Below, piece by piece: positions 47,001-61,300 of a stretch of 64,000 bases of DNA. The notes under the pieces are model-generated. The model saw nothing but the letters and a program-made list of their open reading frames with translations, had not been told where the DNA came from and searched no databases. A program made the position numbers and the translations under genes. Position 1 is the first letter of the stretch. Each line of letters begins with the position of its first letter. The DNA is from Liolophura sinensis (taxonomy: Eukaryota > Mollusca > Polyplacophora > Chitonida > Chitonidae), in assembly GCF_032854445.1 (NCBI RefSeq), contig NC_088306.1:16401764-16465763 (forward strand), given 5' to 3'.

Positions 47001-50000
47001 CTTGGACGGGTACCTGGCTAACCCTGTTGCTAGACTTTTTTTCATCAATCTGTAAAATGACTGGTAAGATTTGTTTTTGTATGGTAGATGCTATCATTTT
47101 CTAAGAAGTGTATTGTTATAATTATTCAACTTTTTCAACAGCCTTTACAGCCAATATTTTGAAACATTTTTGGAACCATGGGGTATAGGGAAGTACTTTG
47201 CACATTTTTTTTGACGTGTCTTTGGTGTCTTAAATGACACGAACAAATCCTTTTTAGCATCATTTTCATGCAGGCGGGTGGTCTCTTCATGCTGATGCTG
47301 AAAAAAGTGCCTTGGTGGTAGAAATAGGTTGGAAGATTTACAGTAACTGGTTAACTACCCTGTTGTTCTTATGAGTAATTTTTGCCCTTGGTCTACAGGT
47401 GTTTTCAGAGCAATAAGTCCATGACTTTGTAAATTCGCTTTATATGCCATGGTTGTAGACAGGTTCACCAAGCTAATACACTGTCCAACATACGTAGGCT
47501 TTGACATCAGCAAGAACCTTTCTAAGCTCATTTATATTTTGTGACAGACTCTTAAAACACAGTATGTGTTGAACTCTTAAAACCATTTTGATCAGACTTG
47601 TAAAATTTGCTCGCCCATTGATGCAGAAGAACCCTGTTGTTTTTCATGACCTTGACCTTGACTTTCAAGATTGTTGGGACTACATATGCTTCCATTATCT
47701 TCTTATGGAAATTACATACATTGCACAGTATTTTTTTTCTTCTCATTGTTTTAATTTCTTTAAAATACAGTGTACTTGTCCTTTTAGAAACCCCAGCTCT
47801 TGCTACATGTAGCTTGGCTTCTGTTTTACATTATTTGAATTATCTTGTGTAATGCAAGGAGTTTTGATTGCTTCTGAGCTTTACCTGTTTTGTCACCTTA
47901 ACAGATCATGCACAGTATATGAAGTGAAATATTCTGGCGATACATGTAGGTAGTTAGGCATAGAATACACAAGTATATGAATATACATGTGTCTACATTT
48001 CCTTGTCAAATATTGAACATTGAGAGCAAAAAAGCTGGAGAGGTTTTTCCCAAGGTTGTTTGAGTCAAACCAATTCAGTTTTGAAAAGACATCCATTGTG
48101 ATGCAGGCTAAATAATGTTTTATCATTTGACCACTCTACAATTATTGAGTGAATCTGGGCCATGGACAAGGAATTTGTAGGCTCTCTTGCGCTTAGACAT
48201 TGTGGGGCCTAGCAGACAATTAACTGTCTACTGCTCATGTGACCTTTGTGTGTTAAAAAACACTTATCTCCAACAAAAAGTCGTACCAAAGACTTTTAAG
48301 ATGGTACTTGTTACTGCCTCGCTTGGCGCTCAGCACTGAAAGGTTACAGCAAGGAAACAAGACTGGTTGGCTCAGTGCCAGTATAATGTGATTGGGTGGG
48401 GTTTCATGTAGGGAGTCTTCGGAATGAGACTTGAGTGGCGGCATCACTTTGGGGGCCTCAACTCGCCCTGCCGCAAGAAGACACATTGTATGTGCACACG
48501 ACGGTGTTAAACCCCAAGCATTCATTCATTAATTCCAACAAGTGTTCAAATTTGTTGTCATGTGTGAGAAAGTTTCTGAGTTACTTGCCAGTGGTCAGTG
48601 GTTTACTAAAGACACACTGGTTCCCTCCACTCACAAAACTAACTGCCATGTATCAGTAGTGATTAATCCTGGAATATGGCATTAAACCTTATGCAATCAA
48701 GTAAAAGAATGAATTGGCAATTAAGATGGATGTAGCATAAACAAGATGCCATGGTTCTACCGTTAGCATGGCAAGGCCTATTTCTTCTTATTTTTGGGAC
48801 ATCTGGTCTGCTCATTTTAGTCAATAGACATATTCATGTAATTGCAGCAGGAATTTTTTAAAAAAATGTTTTTGTCTCTCATTCTTAAGAAAAATATGTC
48901 AACAATGTTTCACCTACATGTATAAGCCTTATGGTGTCACAAATGTGAACTGTCGATCCAATGAATTTTTGCAAATTTATTAAAACCATAAAAGCAGATG
49001 TTTGCCACTGGTTATGTGTGTTTAATCTTTGACCTTGTCTGATATTTCAGAAATTTATTGTTTTGTGGATTGGGAGATATCCTCATCACCTTTCTGGCTC
49101 TTCCTCAATGGGTAAATCTCCTTTTTTCTCTGTGGAAGTTTGACTTTTTGATTTTTTTTTTTAATGTAGTAGTGCGACTTCTGTTTCTTTTTAATATGTA
49201 AATGCGACTTCAGTTCCTTTTTCAATATGGAAGAGTGATTTCAGTTCCTTTTTAAATATCGAAGTGTTACTTCAGTTTCTTTTTCAATATAGATGTGTGA
49301 TTTCAGTTCCTTTTTAAATATTGAAGTGTTACTTCAGTTTTTTTTTTCAATATAGAAGTGTGATTTCAGTTCCTTTTTAAATATCGAAGTGTTACTTCAG
49401 TTTCTTTTTCAATATAGAAGTGTGATTTCAGTTTTTTCTTTCAGTATGAAAGTGTGACTTCAGTTTCTTTTTAAATATTGGAGTTGCATGGGGTATAATG
49501 GAAGCAGGTATCTTTGAATGGAAGCAGGTAAGAAGATACATGCAACTTCAGGTGGGTTTCATAATAATGTGAATGATTGTCATGAGTTTAATTGGTGTTT
49601 TACCTATTTGTCCACAGGACCTGTTCAGCGGTGTTGTGGTTCAGCTACTCTCTGTGCTTTTTAAGGAACTTGTACCGGTATGTGATGATGTCGCATAATC
49701 CTCACACATTTGAATAAGTCTAGTTGTACACAGAGTGTCACTAAAATTTTAGCCGATATATTATGCAAATATGTTTTCACACTCGAGAAAGCTTGGCAGT
49801 AAATTGCCAAAAATCGGTGGTTTTATACAATGGGCATTGCCTGCCATTGCAAAAGTAATAAATTTCTTGAAACTGACATTTTACAATAATCGATCGATCA
49901 ATCAATCAATCCAGAATTTTAGAGAATAGTAATACTGAATTATTGTGTCTAGAGCCATTGGGGTCATTCAGGTTATATTTTATGAAAACTTTTATATGCA

Positions 50001-53000
50001 GTTCTTCAAATATTCTCAGGGTGTTATTTATTTTTTTTATTTGATTGATGTTTTATGCTGTACTCAAGAATATTTCACTTTTACGACGGTGGTCAGCATT
50101 ATGGTGGATGGAAACCAGGCAGAGCCAGTGGGGAAACCCACGACCATCCGCAGGTTGCTGGCAGACCTTCCCACGTACAACTGGAGAGGAAGCCAGCATG
50201 AGCTAGACTTAAACTCACAGCACTCACAGTGTTATAACATATACACATGTGTTCCAAGTTGTGTACATGAAACCTGCGGTTCTTCATTGACATTGACATG
50301 TATTGTTCAAGTCTGTTCGTACCCCATTACCTTGTGAACACTACCTAATTCAAGTGCAGTTATGTCCAGTGGGTATTTAGCCCATTACATTGTATTTTTA
50401 AATACCACTGAGATAGAAAATGAAATCATTCTTTTCAGATACAACCGTCAAAGAATGGCTCAACATTAGAAGGCATTCCTTGTCAAGATTCAATGCTCGA
50501 TTCTGGATCCACAGAGAATGTTTGCTTTGACAAACCCAACAACTGTCAAGGTCAGGGTCAAACAGAATTTGAAGAGGACAAGGGACCTCCAGGAGAGAGT
50601 TTGGAGCGGATTCACTTAAGCTCGCTGCCAGAGCTGGTTGACGTGATTCACTGTATGGAGAACTTATTTTCTGAGTCAGACAAAACATTGGAGGCTGAAC
50701 CTTCGGAAGAGTGCCCTTCTTCCAGTACCCCATGTTTAAACATCCCACTGTTACCTAGCCACACCGTTTCAGAAGAGACCGCCCGCCTGATAACAGAAAT
50801 AAGGTAAGTAACTTGGGGTACAAGCAGTGCTTCTGCTTTGTTGCAGTCATTTGGTCATTCGCAATCAACTTAGTCACTAGAAACTTCCAGCTGCCATTTG
50901 AAGTCAGGAAACTTTCAGCTGCCATTTGAAGTCAGGGGACTTTCAGCTGCCATTTGAAGTCCGGAAGTTTTTCACATACATGGTAAATGCTGGTGGTTTA
51001 CTCTGGGCACTGCATTTTCCTCCACCCATAAAGCTGACTGCCATCATGTGAGTGAAAAATGTTTAAGTGTGGCATTAAATAAAAGTGAGATAAATCAATA
51101 AATCACTGCAAGTTTAAATAAGCCCCTGTTTTTGGCCCTGTAATCCCTCCACTTGAACTCCATGAGATGCATCTTTTTGGTTTATTTATTTGATTGGTGT
51201 TTTATGCTGTACTCAAGAATATTTCACTTATACGACAGCGGCCAGCATAATGGTGGGTGGGAACCGGGCACAGCCCGGGACAAACCCACGACCGTCCGCA
51301 GGTTGCTGCCAGACCTTCCCAGAGAGGAAGCCAGCATGAGCTGGACTTGTACTAACAGTGACCGCATTGGTGATAGACTCCTGGGTCACTTTGCTGCGCT
51401 AGTGCACTAACCAACTGAGCCAAGGAGGCCCCAAGATGTATCATATCATGCCAGGTGATTTTACAAAAGAACACCTATACAAACACAAAACAGTCATGTT
51501 TTGAACTACCCGAATTGCTCAACCTTTTCACATACTGTATGCAAGAGAAATTTTCTGTGCAATTTATGGACATTTTTAATTTGATTTTGGAGATAAAACA
51601 AGGTTGGTTGGATTGGCCAGTTTCAGGGCTAAAAGTATAATTTTATTGGTCTACGCAAAATAATGCCTTCAGAATATGCTTTAATAAACACCTTGCAAAC
51701 AGATGAAAAGGTTGAAGAATTACAGTTACAGAATTTTTTGTGTGAAAAAGTTTACCTGAGTGGACATGTTTCCTGTGTTTATATGTCTAAATTTAATTTA
51801 ATTCTTTATTTTTTTAACGAGGATTTCTCACAGCCTAATGGCTGCAACAGAGATCTCCTCATGGAGGAGTTGTGCATGGCGTGCAGTCAAATAGGTGACA
51901 CCATGTCCCTGAAATTTTCAGGAAGATTCCAAGTACCCTAATTCCTCAACCTTTTCACATATGAAACAGCAACATGACTGTACCTCACAAAAATTGACCA
52001 ACCCAACCAATGTAGTTTTGTCTCTAAAAATGTTCATGAATGGCACTGAAAGTTGCTCTTTCATATGTGAAAAGGTAGAGAAATTAAGGTACATAGAAAA
52101 ATACTTTCAGAACATGCTTGAATAAACACCTTGTAAACATGCGAAAAAGGTTGAAGAATTACAATATATAGCTGCTGTAAATGCTTTGTACAGACTTTGA
52201 GATGTATTACATGTGTACCTGTACTGTATTGTATGTAATTTCTCTGAATTTTCACAATGTTGATGTCCTCTGCCCCCTTTGCCCCATCTGTCCCCCTCAA
52301 TAATCATTCTGGTCATTGAATTAGTGTGATGATGTTGAGACCAAAGAGGCTGGGTTGAGTTCTAGTACAGCTCATATTGGTTTACTTGCCTTATATTTGT
52401 GGGCATCTGGGCCATCAACCTGCGGATTGTTGGATGTTTCACTCGGGCTGTGTCCGGTTTTCCCCCTGCCATAATGCTGACTGCTGTCGTTATATTTTTG
52501 AGTGTGAGGTAAAACACTAATCCTGTAAATAAATAAATAAATAAATAAATTATTACCATTGATTGGTGTGTAAAACTATGAATGTACAAAATGTCATCAG
52601 CTGTTGTGCACAACCCATTGGATTGAGTGTTATATTTTATTTTTTTCCAGGTCACTGTTATCAGATTTCACAACGATATTTATTGAAAAGGCTTTTACAC
52701 AAATTGTGCTGTCTCTCTTGGTAAGTCATCAAAAATGGGTTGTAGCTTCTCTTAACTGCTGTTGTTTCAGTGAAATGAATGTAAATCAGGAGAGGTGCTA
52801 GGGTGGATGTAATTTGCTACGAGTTTAGTATTTACATCTGCGTGAACTGTTGCAATAAAACCCTGACTGAAATAAATTGACATGAGACCGTATTTCAGCT
52901 GTTACGTGTGAAGATTTGCCAGCTATCTCACTGTTGTCGCCGCTCTGGTTTTGTTTTCTATGCTCTACATCTTTAATTATATTGTTAAAAGTATGTTTGT

Positions 53001-56000
53001 TGGGCAAAACCTGACTGACTCTCTGAGAAAGGGAAACCCTTGAAAGCTTTTATTGGGATTTTATGGAAGTTTCTTTTATTTTAAATTTTTCTCTCAGTAT
53101 TAATTATTGTAAAGTCCTTAGCTGTGTCATTAGCGGATATGAAAAAAAAAAAAAAGAATTCTCGACCATCCAACTTACTCTTTTTTTCTGTTACGCTGAG
53201 CAGAGTTTTTTAAGCATTGCCCCATCACAGCTTCTAGACTATGATTAAAAGAGGATATTGATTGTGGTTTTTATCTGTTTTCAGAATCACAATGCAACCT
53301 CCAAAAACTCAGTTGATGAAATGTATTTTACATGGATGGTGGCATACTTCTTAACATTTGCAAGGAAAAAGAAAATGAATTTTAATTGCGTTAGGTAAGT
53401 CCTCATTTTGTTTTCATAGATACATAGGGAACATTCAGAATTGGAGGTTCTGTGCTACATCGTTGTGTCTAATTGTACAAAATATTCTCTGTTGATCAGT
53501 TGTAAATATTTCATAATGCTACTGTCATTTCTCCCAGTCCCTTTGTGGCTCAGAAGATTAATGTGTTCTTCTTATGGCACATGACCTGTGGGATCATGAG
53601 TTCAAATCCAGCTGTGATTTATGTCAGGAAACTTTCTAGTACGAAAGAAGTTCTAATGAGTTCCTCCAATAAACACTTCGATCTTGAAACACTCAAGATT
53701 TGACTGTAAGTATCCTTGATGAAGATGAAGTTACTTCTTTGGCCAAAATTTAGCGGTTCTATTTATTTTGGAATGGTGTTATGTGATTTGCCTTGGAGAT
53801 ATCTTGCTGAAAATTGTAAAGTTTCAGGAAACTGTTGTAATATTTTATGGGTTTATGTTTTTTTTTTCACCTCTCAAAAAGGCATTTTTTGGGCCAATTT
53901 TCAGTGAAATATGATAATCTTCAGCAAATCTTCACAAATATGGTAAAATTGATCCATTAAAAGAACCAGTAAATAAACTTATTAGTAGTGTTCATTATAA
54001 ACTGACATAAGAACTTCAGCTGGCATACAGAGCCTGTCTTGTCTTGTTTTCCTATGTTGCATTTCATTTATCATCAAGGTATATGATTATTGTATTGCAG
54101 AGTAGTTTTTCTGCATGAAGTAGTGGGGATGATTGTTTTCCAAGGTCTTAAAACATGGACCAACATCTTACAGCTCGGGGAGAGTTGTCCTGTGAACAGA
54201 ACAAGTTCTCTGTGAAGGTATGATGATCGCTTATTTTAAACATGTTTTTTATTTATTTATTATTAAAAAATGGCCAGCACAATGTATTACTTACATGTAG
54301 GACAATGGGTAAATTACAAAGGAGACTTTCCCTGCAGCAGTTTCAGCTTTATTTTTGGTAAGGTTTCATTTGTTTCACCTTTATTTTCTCAGGTTTCAAT
54401 TTTACATTTGTATTTTGTCAGGTTTCATTTGGTGGTAACAGCTCTCAAGGAGATCTTTAAATGTCTCAGAATGTACAGCCATGATCCAAACATTCCTGAA
54501 GAAGGCAGAACAGCCCTTCGTATGATAAAGTGTGAGTATAGCCTGTATGTATGACAAAATGTGAGTATAGACAGCTGTATGTATGATAAAGTGTGGGTAT
54601 AGGCTCTATGTTTGATAGATGTATGGTTGATGAAGTTGAGTCTATAAGTCTGATAAAATGTGAGTATGGGCTGTATGTATGATGAAGTTGAGTATAGTCA
54701 GCTGTATGTTTGATGAAGTTGAGTATCGGCTGTTGGTATGAAGTTGAGTATAAGCATGATGAAGTTATGTATTACCTGTATGTTTGATGAAGTTGAGTAT
54801 TACCTGTATGTTTGATGAAGTTGAGTATAGGATGTATGTTTGATGAAGTTGAGTATAACCTGTATGTTCGATGAAGGTAAATATAATCTCTATGTATGAT
54901 GAAGTTTAGTGTAACCTGTATGTTTGATGAAGTTAAGTATAATCTCTATGTATGATGAAGTTGAGTATAGGCTGTATGTTTGATGAAGTTGAGTATAACC
55001 TGTATGTTCGATGAAGGTAAATATAATCTCTGTGTATGATGAAGTTTAGTGTAACCTGTATGTTTGATGAAGTTAAGTATAATCTCTATGTATGATGAAG
55101 TTGAGTATAACCTGTATGTTTGATGAAGTTGAGTATAGGCAGTATACATATGATGAAGTTGAGTATTGACAGCCCTATATTTGATAAAGTGTAAGTATAG
55201 GCTATATGATGAATTGTGAGTATTGCCTGTATGTATAACAAAGATTGAGTATGGGCTGTATGTATGATAAAGTTGATTACAAGTGCATTCAGCTATTAAA
55301 ATGCATTATAAAGTGTGAGTTAAGGCCGCACATATGAGTCAGTACATGTAAGAGTACAGGTGTAATAAATGAATTTTTTGGCATTTCAGATAACTTGTCT
55401 TCTATGACAGACCTGCGTCAGTTTCTCGTATTAACCCTGCGGTCGTACAAATCAGAATCAGCCAATCTCTCGTTCCTGCGTGATCTAATTAAGACAAATC
55501 ACCTGTTAATGCAGGTATTGGACGAGTCTTTACACCTGGGCATTAACCCATCATTTCAGATGCTTGCTCATGTTCAACAGTAAGTATCATTTGATTATAG
55601 GAAATGAGCTATAATTTTATTTAAAAAAAAAAAATTCACCATATCCTTAACTTGTACCTGAAATGAGTAGTGTCATTTGATTATAGTAAGTTACCTATAA
55701 TATTATCTTTAAAAACTTGAGGCTTGTGGCAGAAGTGGTTAGCATGCCAGCACGACCCAATGACCCAGGAGCCTCTCACCAGTGTGGTCGTTGTGAGTTC
55801 AAGTCCAACTCATACTGGCTTCCTCTCCGGCTGTACCTGGGAAGATCTGCCATTATGGTCGTGGGTTTCCTCCCACCATAGGAAACTGGCTACCATAAAA
55901 CACTGGCCAAATAAACAAATAAATAAATTTTTAAAAAAAATCACTGGCTCATAGCCTTGCACCTGACGTAAGCTGTAGAGAAATTATTTTAAATTATATG

Positions 56001-58313
56001 TGATTTACACCTATAATGTTTATTAATGTTACATATAAATTTACATGTGTGTTTGTATCAGCGAAAACTTGCACAGCAGGGTAATTAATTGGGTGTTTGG
56101 TGGGGTGGGGTTAGGAGGGCAGGGGATCAATGAATCCATGAAGCTAAGGTGATATAGAGTAGCCCTTCCGGTATTTAACATGTTTGTTACTCATTCTATT
56201 TGATAAAATTGATAAATTTCTGTGCACTATGATTGCATTTGTAGTTTGTATACTGCTGCTATTAAAGTCTTGTTTTCTTACTGTACATTTTAATTGTAAA
56301 AAACATGTATTCTTGTACTGGCAGCATTGTTTGCATTTTGCTTTCCACCATTATTATATACTTTGTGGACTAGTATTTTTTAATTCAGACATTGTTTTTG
56401 TGTTCCTTTCAATTTTTAAACGGGTTATGTTTGACCATTTACCAGATATCACACTGTCGTCACTGCTATGGTTTTATGCCCCATTTCATGGTCTTTGATA
56501 TTTTGTAATTACTTTGTCTTATAATTGAGCCTTGAATTTGACACTTTTCTTGTTTAGATTTGGGTCGAAGGATATCATGCACAATTTTGGGAAACTCTTG
56601 GCCAATTTTGAAAACAACAGCCCAAGTTTGAACACTGCCATTTTAACCATGATGCATCATGTTTCCGGAGATTGTGGGAAGGTGTCGTCGTTGATTCAGT
56701 TGAGCGTCATCAGCACATTCGTGAAACTTTGTGACACAAAGTATCCCATGTCTGTGGTGAGTCCATGTTAGATTGTGAACCTCTGTGACACAAAATATTT
56801 CATGTGTATGGTGAGTCCATGTCAGACTTTGAACCTCTGTGACACCAAATATCCCATGTCAATGTTGAGTCCATGTCAGACTTTGAACCTCTGTGACACC
56901 AAATATTTCATGTGTATGGTGAGTCCATGTCAGACTTTGAACCTCTGTGACACCAAATATTCCATGTGTATGGTGAGTCCATGTCAGACTTTGAACCTCT
57001 GTGACACCAAATATCCCATGTCAATTGTGAGTCCATGTCAGATTGTGAACAACTGTGACACCAAATATCCCATGTGTATGGTGAGTCCATGTCAGATTGT
57101 GAACCTCTGTGACACCAAATATCCCATGTCTGTGGATTAAAGCTTTATGAGGACATTGACATTATGACATAATGTGGGATTTTTGTCTGGTGTCTTTCCA
57201 AACTCTCGCTAAACACGCAACCATTCTGCAGACACAAACTGTGCACGGTTTGTTTGTGAAGGCAGCATGGTATCATGGTGGCATTTGAGTTAATGACATC
57301 TTCCGTGTTAGTCTTCATCTAGCCAAGTTTAAACATGTCGCCTATGATCATCTTTGCATAACCAGAGGTTAGGACCAAGGTGTTTCATCAATTACTTATT
57401 CGCTTAGTTTTAACACAATCTGCAATACAGATACATATCTTTCATCCTGTGCTGTAATTTTGATGTTATGATGCACGAAAATAAACATAAGAGTTGGTCT
57501 ATTTCAGTAATTCGTAGTCAGAGCAAATTCATCAAATAAACTGTATGTCGTGGTAGTGTTCAAACCTGACAAGGTGTTTCATTGCAAGATGATGTGTAAA
57601 AGCAGTAAAAGTACATGTGTTTTATGTTGTACTGCATATTAGGAACCGGATGTACTCGATATTAGGAACTGGATGTACTCAATATTAGGAACCAGATGTA
57701 CTCGATATTAGGAACCGGATGTACTCGATATTAGGAACCAGATGTACTTGATATTAGGAACCGGATGTACTCGATATTAGGAACCAGATGTACTTAATAT
57801 TAGGAAACAGATGTACTGTATATTACTGGATGTACAAGAAGAAGTCCTCTGATGTGACGGAAATAATGCTGTAAATGGCAGTAATTCTGACAAAATCTCC
57901 CAGCCCATAAATCAGTAGTGTAGCCATTATAATGCAAATAGAATTGATTGTGTAATAAAAGTGTAGTACATGTACATCTTTCTGATTTACACACGGAAAA
58001 ATCATGAGTAAAAGGATCCAGGTATATAGTATTTAATTTTGTTCTTTTTCTTTCTCTTTTTTTTAGGAAGTCAACGACCTAATTGAATATGTTTTTAAAA
58101 CATTCATCAATCGAATGTGGTCAGACCCACAAAAATTGGCACAAGATATATTTTGGTGAGTTCTTGAAACTAAAATGCTTGAAATGCTTAAAATCATGAA
58201 ACTAATTCTACTGTTACTTTTGTATAGCACAATTAAGTTTAACCCTTTCTGATTTAGTGGTTTAAAGTGTTGCATCAGTATCCAGCAGCACCTTGGTAGC
58301 CATGTCTTCGGAA

Positions 58314-58344
<31 letters not shown>

Positions 58345-61300
58345 TGCGACCAGCATTATGGCAGGAGGAAAACTATATTCATGGTTCTAAATTTGTTTTT
58401 TCCCCTCTTGTCTTTATCCAGTGAATTTTCAGAATATGATGAGTTCACGGAAGAAGAGAAAGACTTGACGATATCCTTGTACATGGAATCGGTAGATGGT
58501 AGTGATTTGGTCAAGACAGTGAGGCAGAAACTCGAACAAAATGGTGTGCAAAAGTCCCAGAAAGAGGTAAAAAAAAACATAGTAAAAGTTCATTTCCCCA
58601 AAGATAATTACCTGTATTGTTTTATCTACTGTAAATCTCCAACCTTTTCAACCTCTGAAGCACTTTTTTCCAATCTAATTTATGCACACAACTATTATGG
58701 AAATCACGCTCAAAGTGATTTGGTTGCGTAGATAAAGATGCACTCTTCATAAAACTGTGCAAATTATTTATCTATATCCCAGGGGCCTCCGTGGGTCAGT
58801 CGGTTAGCGCGCTAGCGTAATGACCCAGGAGTCTCTCAACAATGCAGTCGCTGTGAGTTCAAGTCCAGCTAATGCTGGCTTCCTCTCCGGCCGTACGTGG
58901 GAAGGTCTGACAGCAACCTGCAGACGGTCGTGGGTTTCTCCCTGGTAGAGCCCGGTTTCCTCCCACCATAATGTTGACCGCCGTCATATAAGTGAAATGT
59001 TCTTGAGTACGGCATAAAACACCAATCAAATAAATAAATAAATAAATCTATATCCCATAGTTTCTCAGAATGTTTCAAAATATTGGTGGCAGAAGTGGTT
59101 GAAAAGGTTGAATAATAAGGTATACGTTTTAAATAATTTTGTCTGAATTCAGTTTATACCATTGATGGTTTTGGCTCAGTTTGTGCAGACATGTTTTGAG
59201 TATAAAATGTTTTTTATAATTTTTGACCAGGTGTGTTCAGGCACCATTTATTACAATAGAATGTCAAAACAAAATCTATTACTAAGCAGGTATAGTTTTT
59301 GAATTGTGTTGTAAATTACATCAGACAGACAGACCAACCCCCACTGTAAATCAAAATAATTTTACTGACCACCTATCAAAATACTACATCTGCCAAATAG
59401 AAAACTTGGCATTTGATGATACTGCGGTTTTGTACAGCTAGTTATCTAGTGAGGAGAAGTTTGGATTTGAACATAATGGAAATGGTTATAACTGGTGTGT
59501 TGAACAGTCATTTCTGTGGTATGCCAGTTGCCAGCTAGTGGTTTTCTTGTAGTGGACCTGTTGGTCGGTCAGGTGTTTGTTTGGTCACCCACGGATGTGA
59601 AAATGTAGTCTCGGTGAATTGTAGTGGACTGCTAGAAATCTTCTACAAGTGTGGGTGAGCTACATGAAGATGCCGTAGACATCATATCCAGCACATACTT
59701 TACACCCTCAGTAGATGTAAACTGCATGAATGATAGTGGAATGCTAGAAGCCTGTTACAAGTGTGCGAGGGGTGAGCTAGTAGCATTAGACACCACACTT
59801 TACAACCTCAGTAAATGTAGATTGGGTGAATGATAGTGGAATGCTGGAAGCCTGTTACTAGTGTGCCAGGGGTGAGCTAGACACCATATCCAGCGCATAC
59901 TTTACACCCTCAGTAGATGTAGACTGGGTCAATGATAGTGGAATGCTGGAAGCCTGTTACTAGTGTGCCAGGGGTGAGCTAGTAGCATTAGACACCATAT
60001 CCAGCGCATACTTTACACCTTCAATAGATGTAGACTGGGTCAATGATGGTGGATTGCTAGAAGCCTGTTACAAGTACGTGTATGCTAATGGTGAGCTTGT
60101 GGCATAAGGCACCATATCCACAGCCCTGATATACTCTGTTGCTTGATTGTTAGAAGCTTCATGAAAGTGTGCAAATTATGAAATACAGTACAGTCTTTCA
60201 GACCATAGAGATTCTGGTTTTACACTGTATGAATACTGTCAAGTTCCACAGAACTCAGTAGGTGCTTCCTATGTGTTGCCGCTAGTAAATGGAATAGGGC
60301 GTGTTTTTTCAGTCCATCTGATAGTGGTCCAGTGATATTATCAGTTCTGTTTCACTCTTCTATGAGTTGAAATGAGAGGTGAGCATCGAGAACAGCAATT
60401 TTAGACCCGAGTTACAGGAGGTTGTAAATCTGCCAATCCATAAGTGAGCGCCCACTTATGTTGTCCTTTGTCTTTTCAGATATCAGAGTTTCTCACATCG
60501 TGTGGTTTTGAAGTCGATCAGTTGGATGAAGATAAGAAGGAAGATGTATGTACTGACGTGACTGATACACTCTTTTTCAATTTTTTTGATGTTTCAAGAA
60601 AAAGTCCAAATGAAAAAAAAAATTTGTCAGCTCTTTGTTTCAACGTTTGACAGGCTTATCTGCATGTATTTGCATGGGGCACACATGTATGCCAGTGGTC
60701 ACATCAAGATTTCAAATTTCCAAGCTTTTTCAACACTTTTTCCAGGCCCCAAACTCCCAGTTTTCAGGCCACTTTGAACAAATAATTTGAACTTAAAATG
60801 ATCTTATGTTAATTAGTTAAACCCCAAACATTGCATTTGAGTGCATGTATTGTTGTTGTTGTTTCATCAGGAAATTCAGTTCTCAGAAAATGATGGCAGC
60901 TTGGAAGCTTATGATTGCACACTGGTGAAGAACCATGTGGACAAAATCCAAGAGGCAGGAATGAAATCTGCACTGAAATGGATTCAAAGCTCTTTGCTAG
61001 AAGTCTGCTTTTCCAAGCTGGGTAAGGTTTATTTCAGAATACTTTCCAGTACGTACTAAAGCGAAAAAGATGTGTTCTGCAAATGTGTCCATGTTTTTGC
61101 TTATGTAGGAAGTATTTTTCATGTAGTGTGAATGTGTTTTCATTTCAAAGTAAATGCTGCTGGCTTATTGCCTGGACAAACTGTACTGCAGATAAGTTAA
61201 TAGTTGCAGAAATTGCCACAAAAATGAACTGTACATGTAGCTTGTATCTCAGCATAGTACTTTTGTGTCATTTCAGTTATCTCTGGATTCAAACCAACGA

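Noticed and set aside
54213..54215. TGA in exon 12 as selenocysteine
   Set aside because: TIM is not a selenoprotein family, and an in-frame donor just before the TGA explains it more simply.
56775..57140. 121-codon open frame with repeated LCDTKYPMSM units
   Set aside because: It is the exon 15 junction array read through. It lies after an in-frame stop and has no acceptor of its own.
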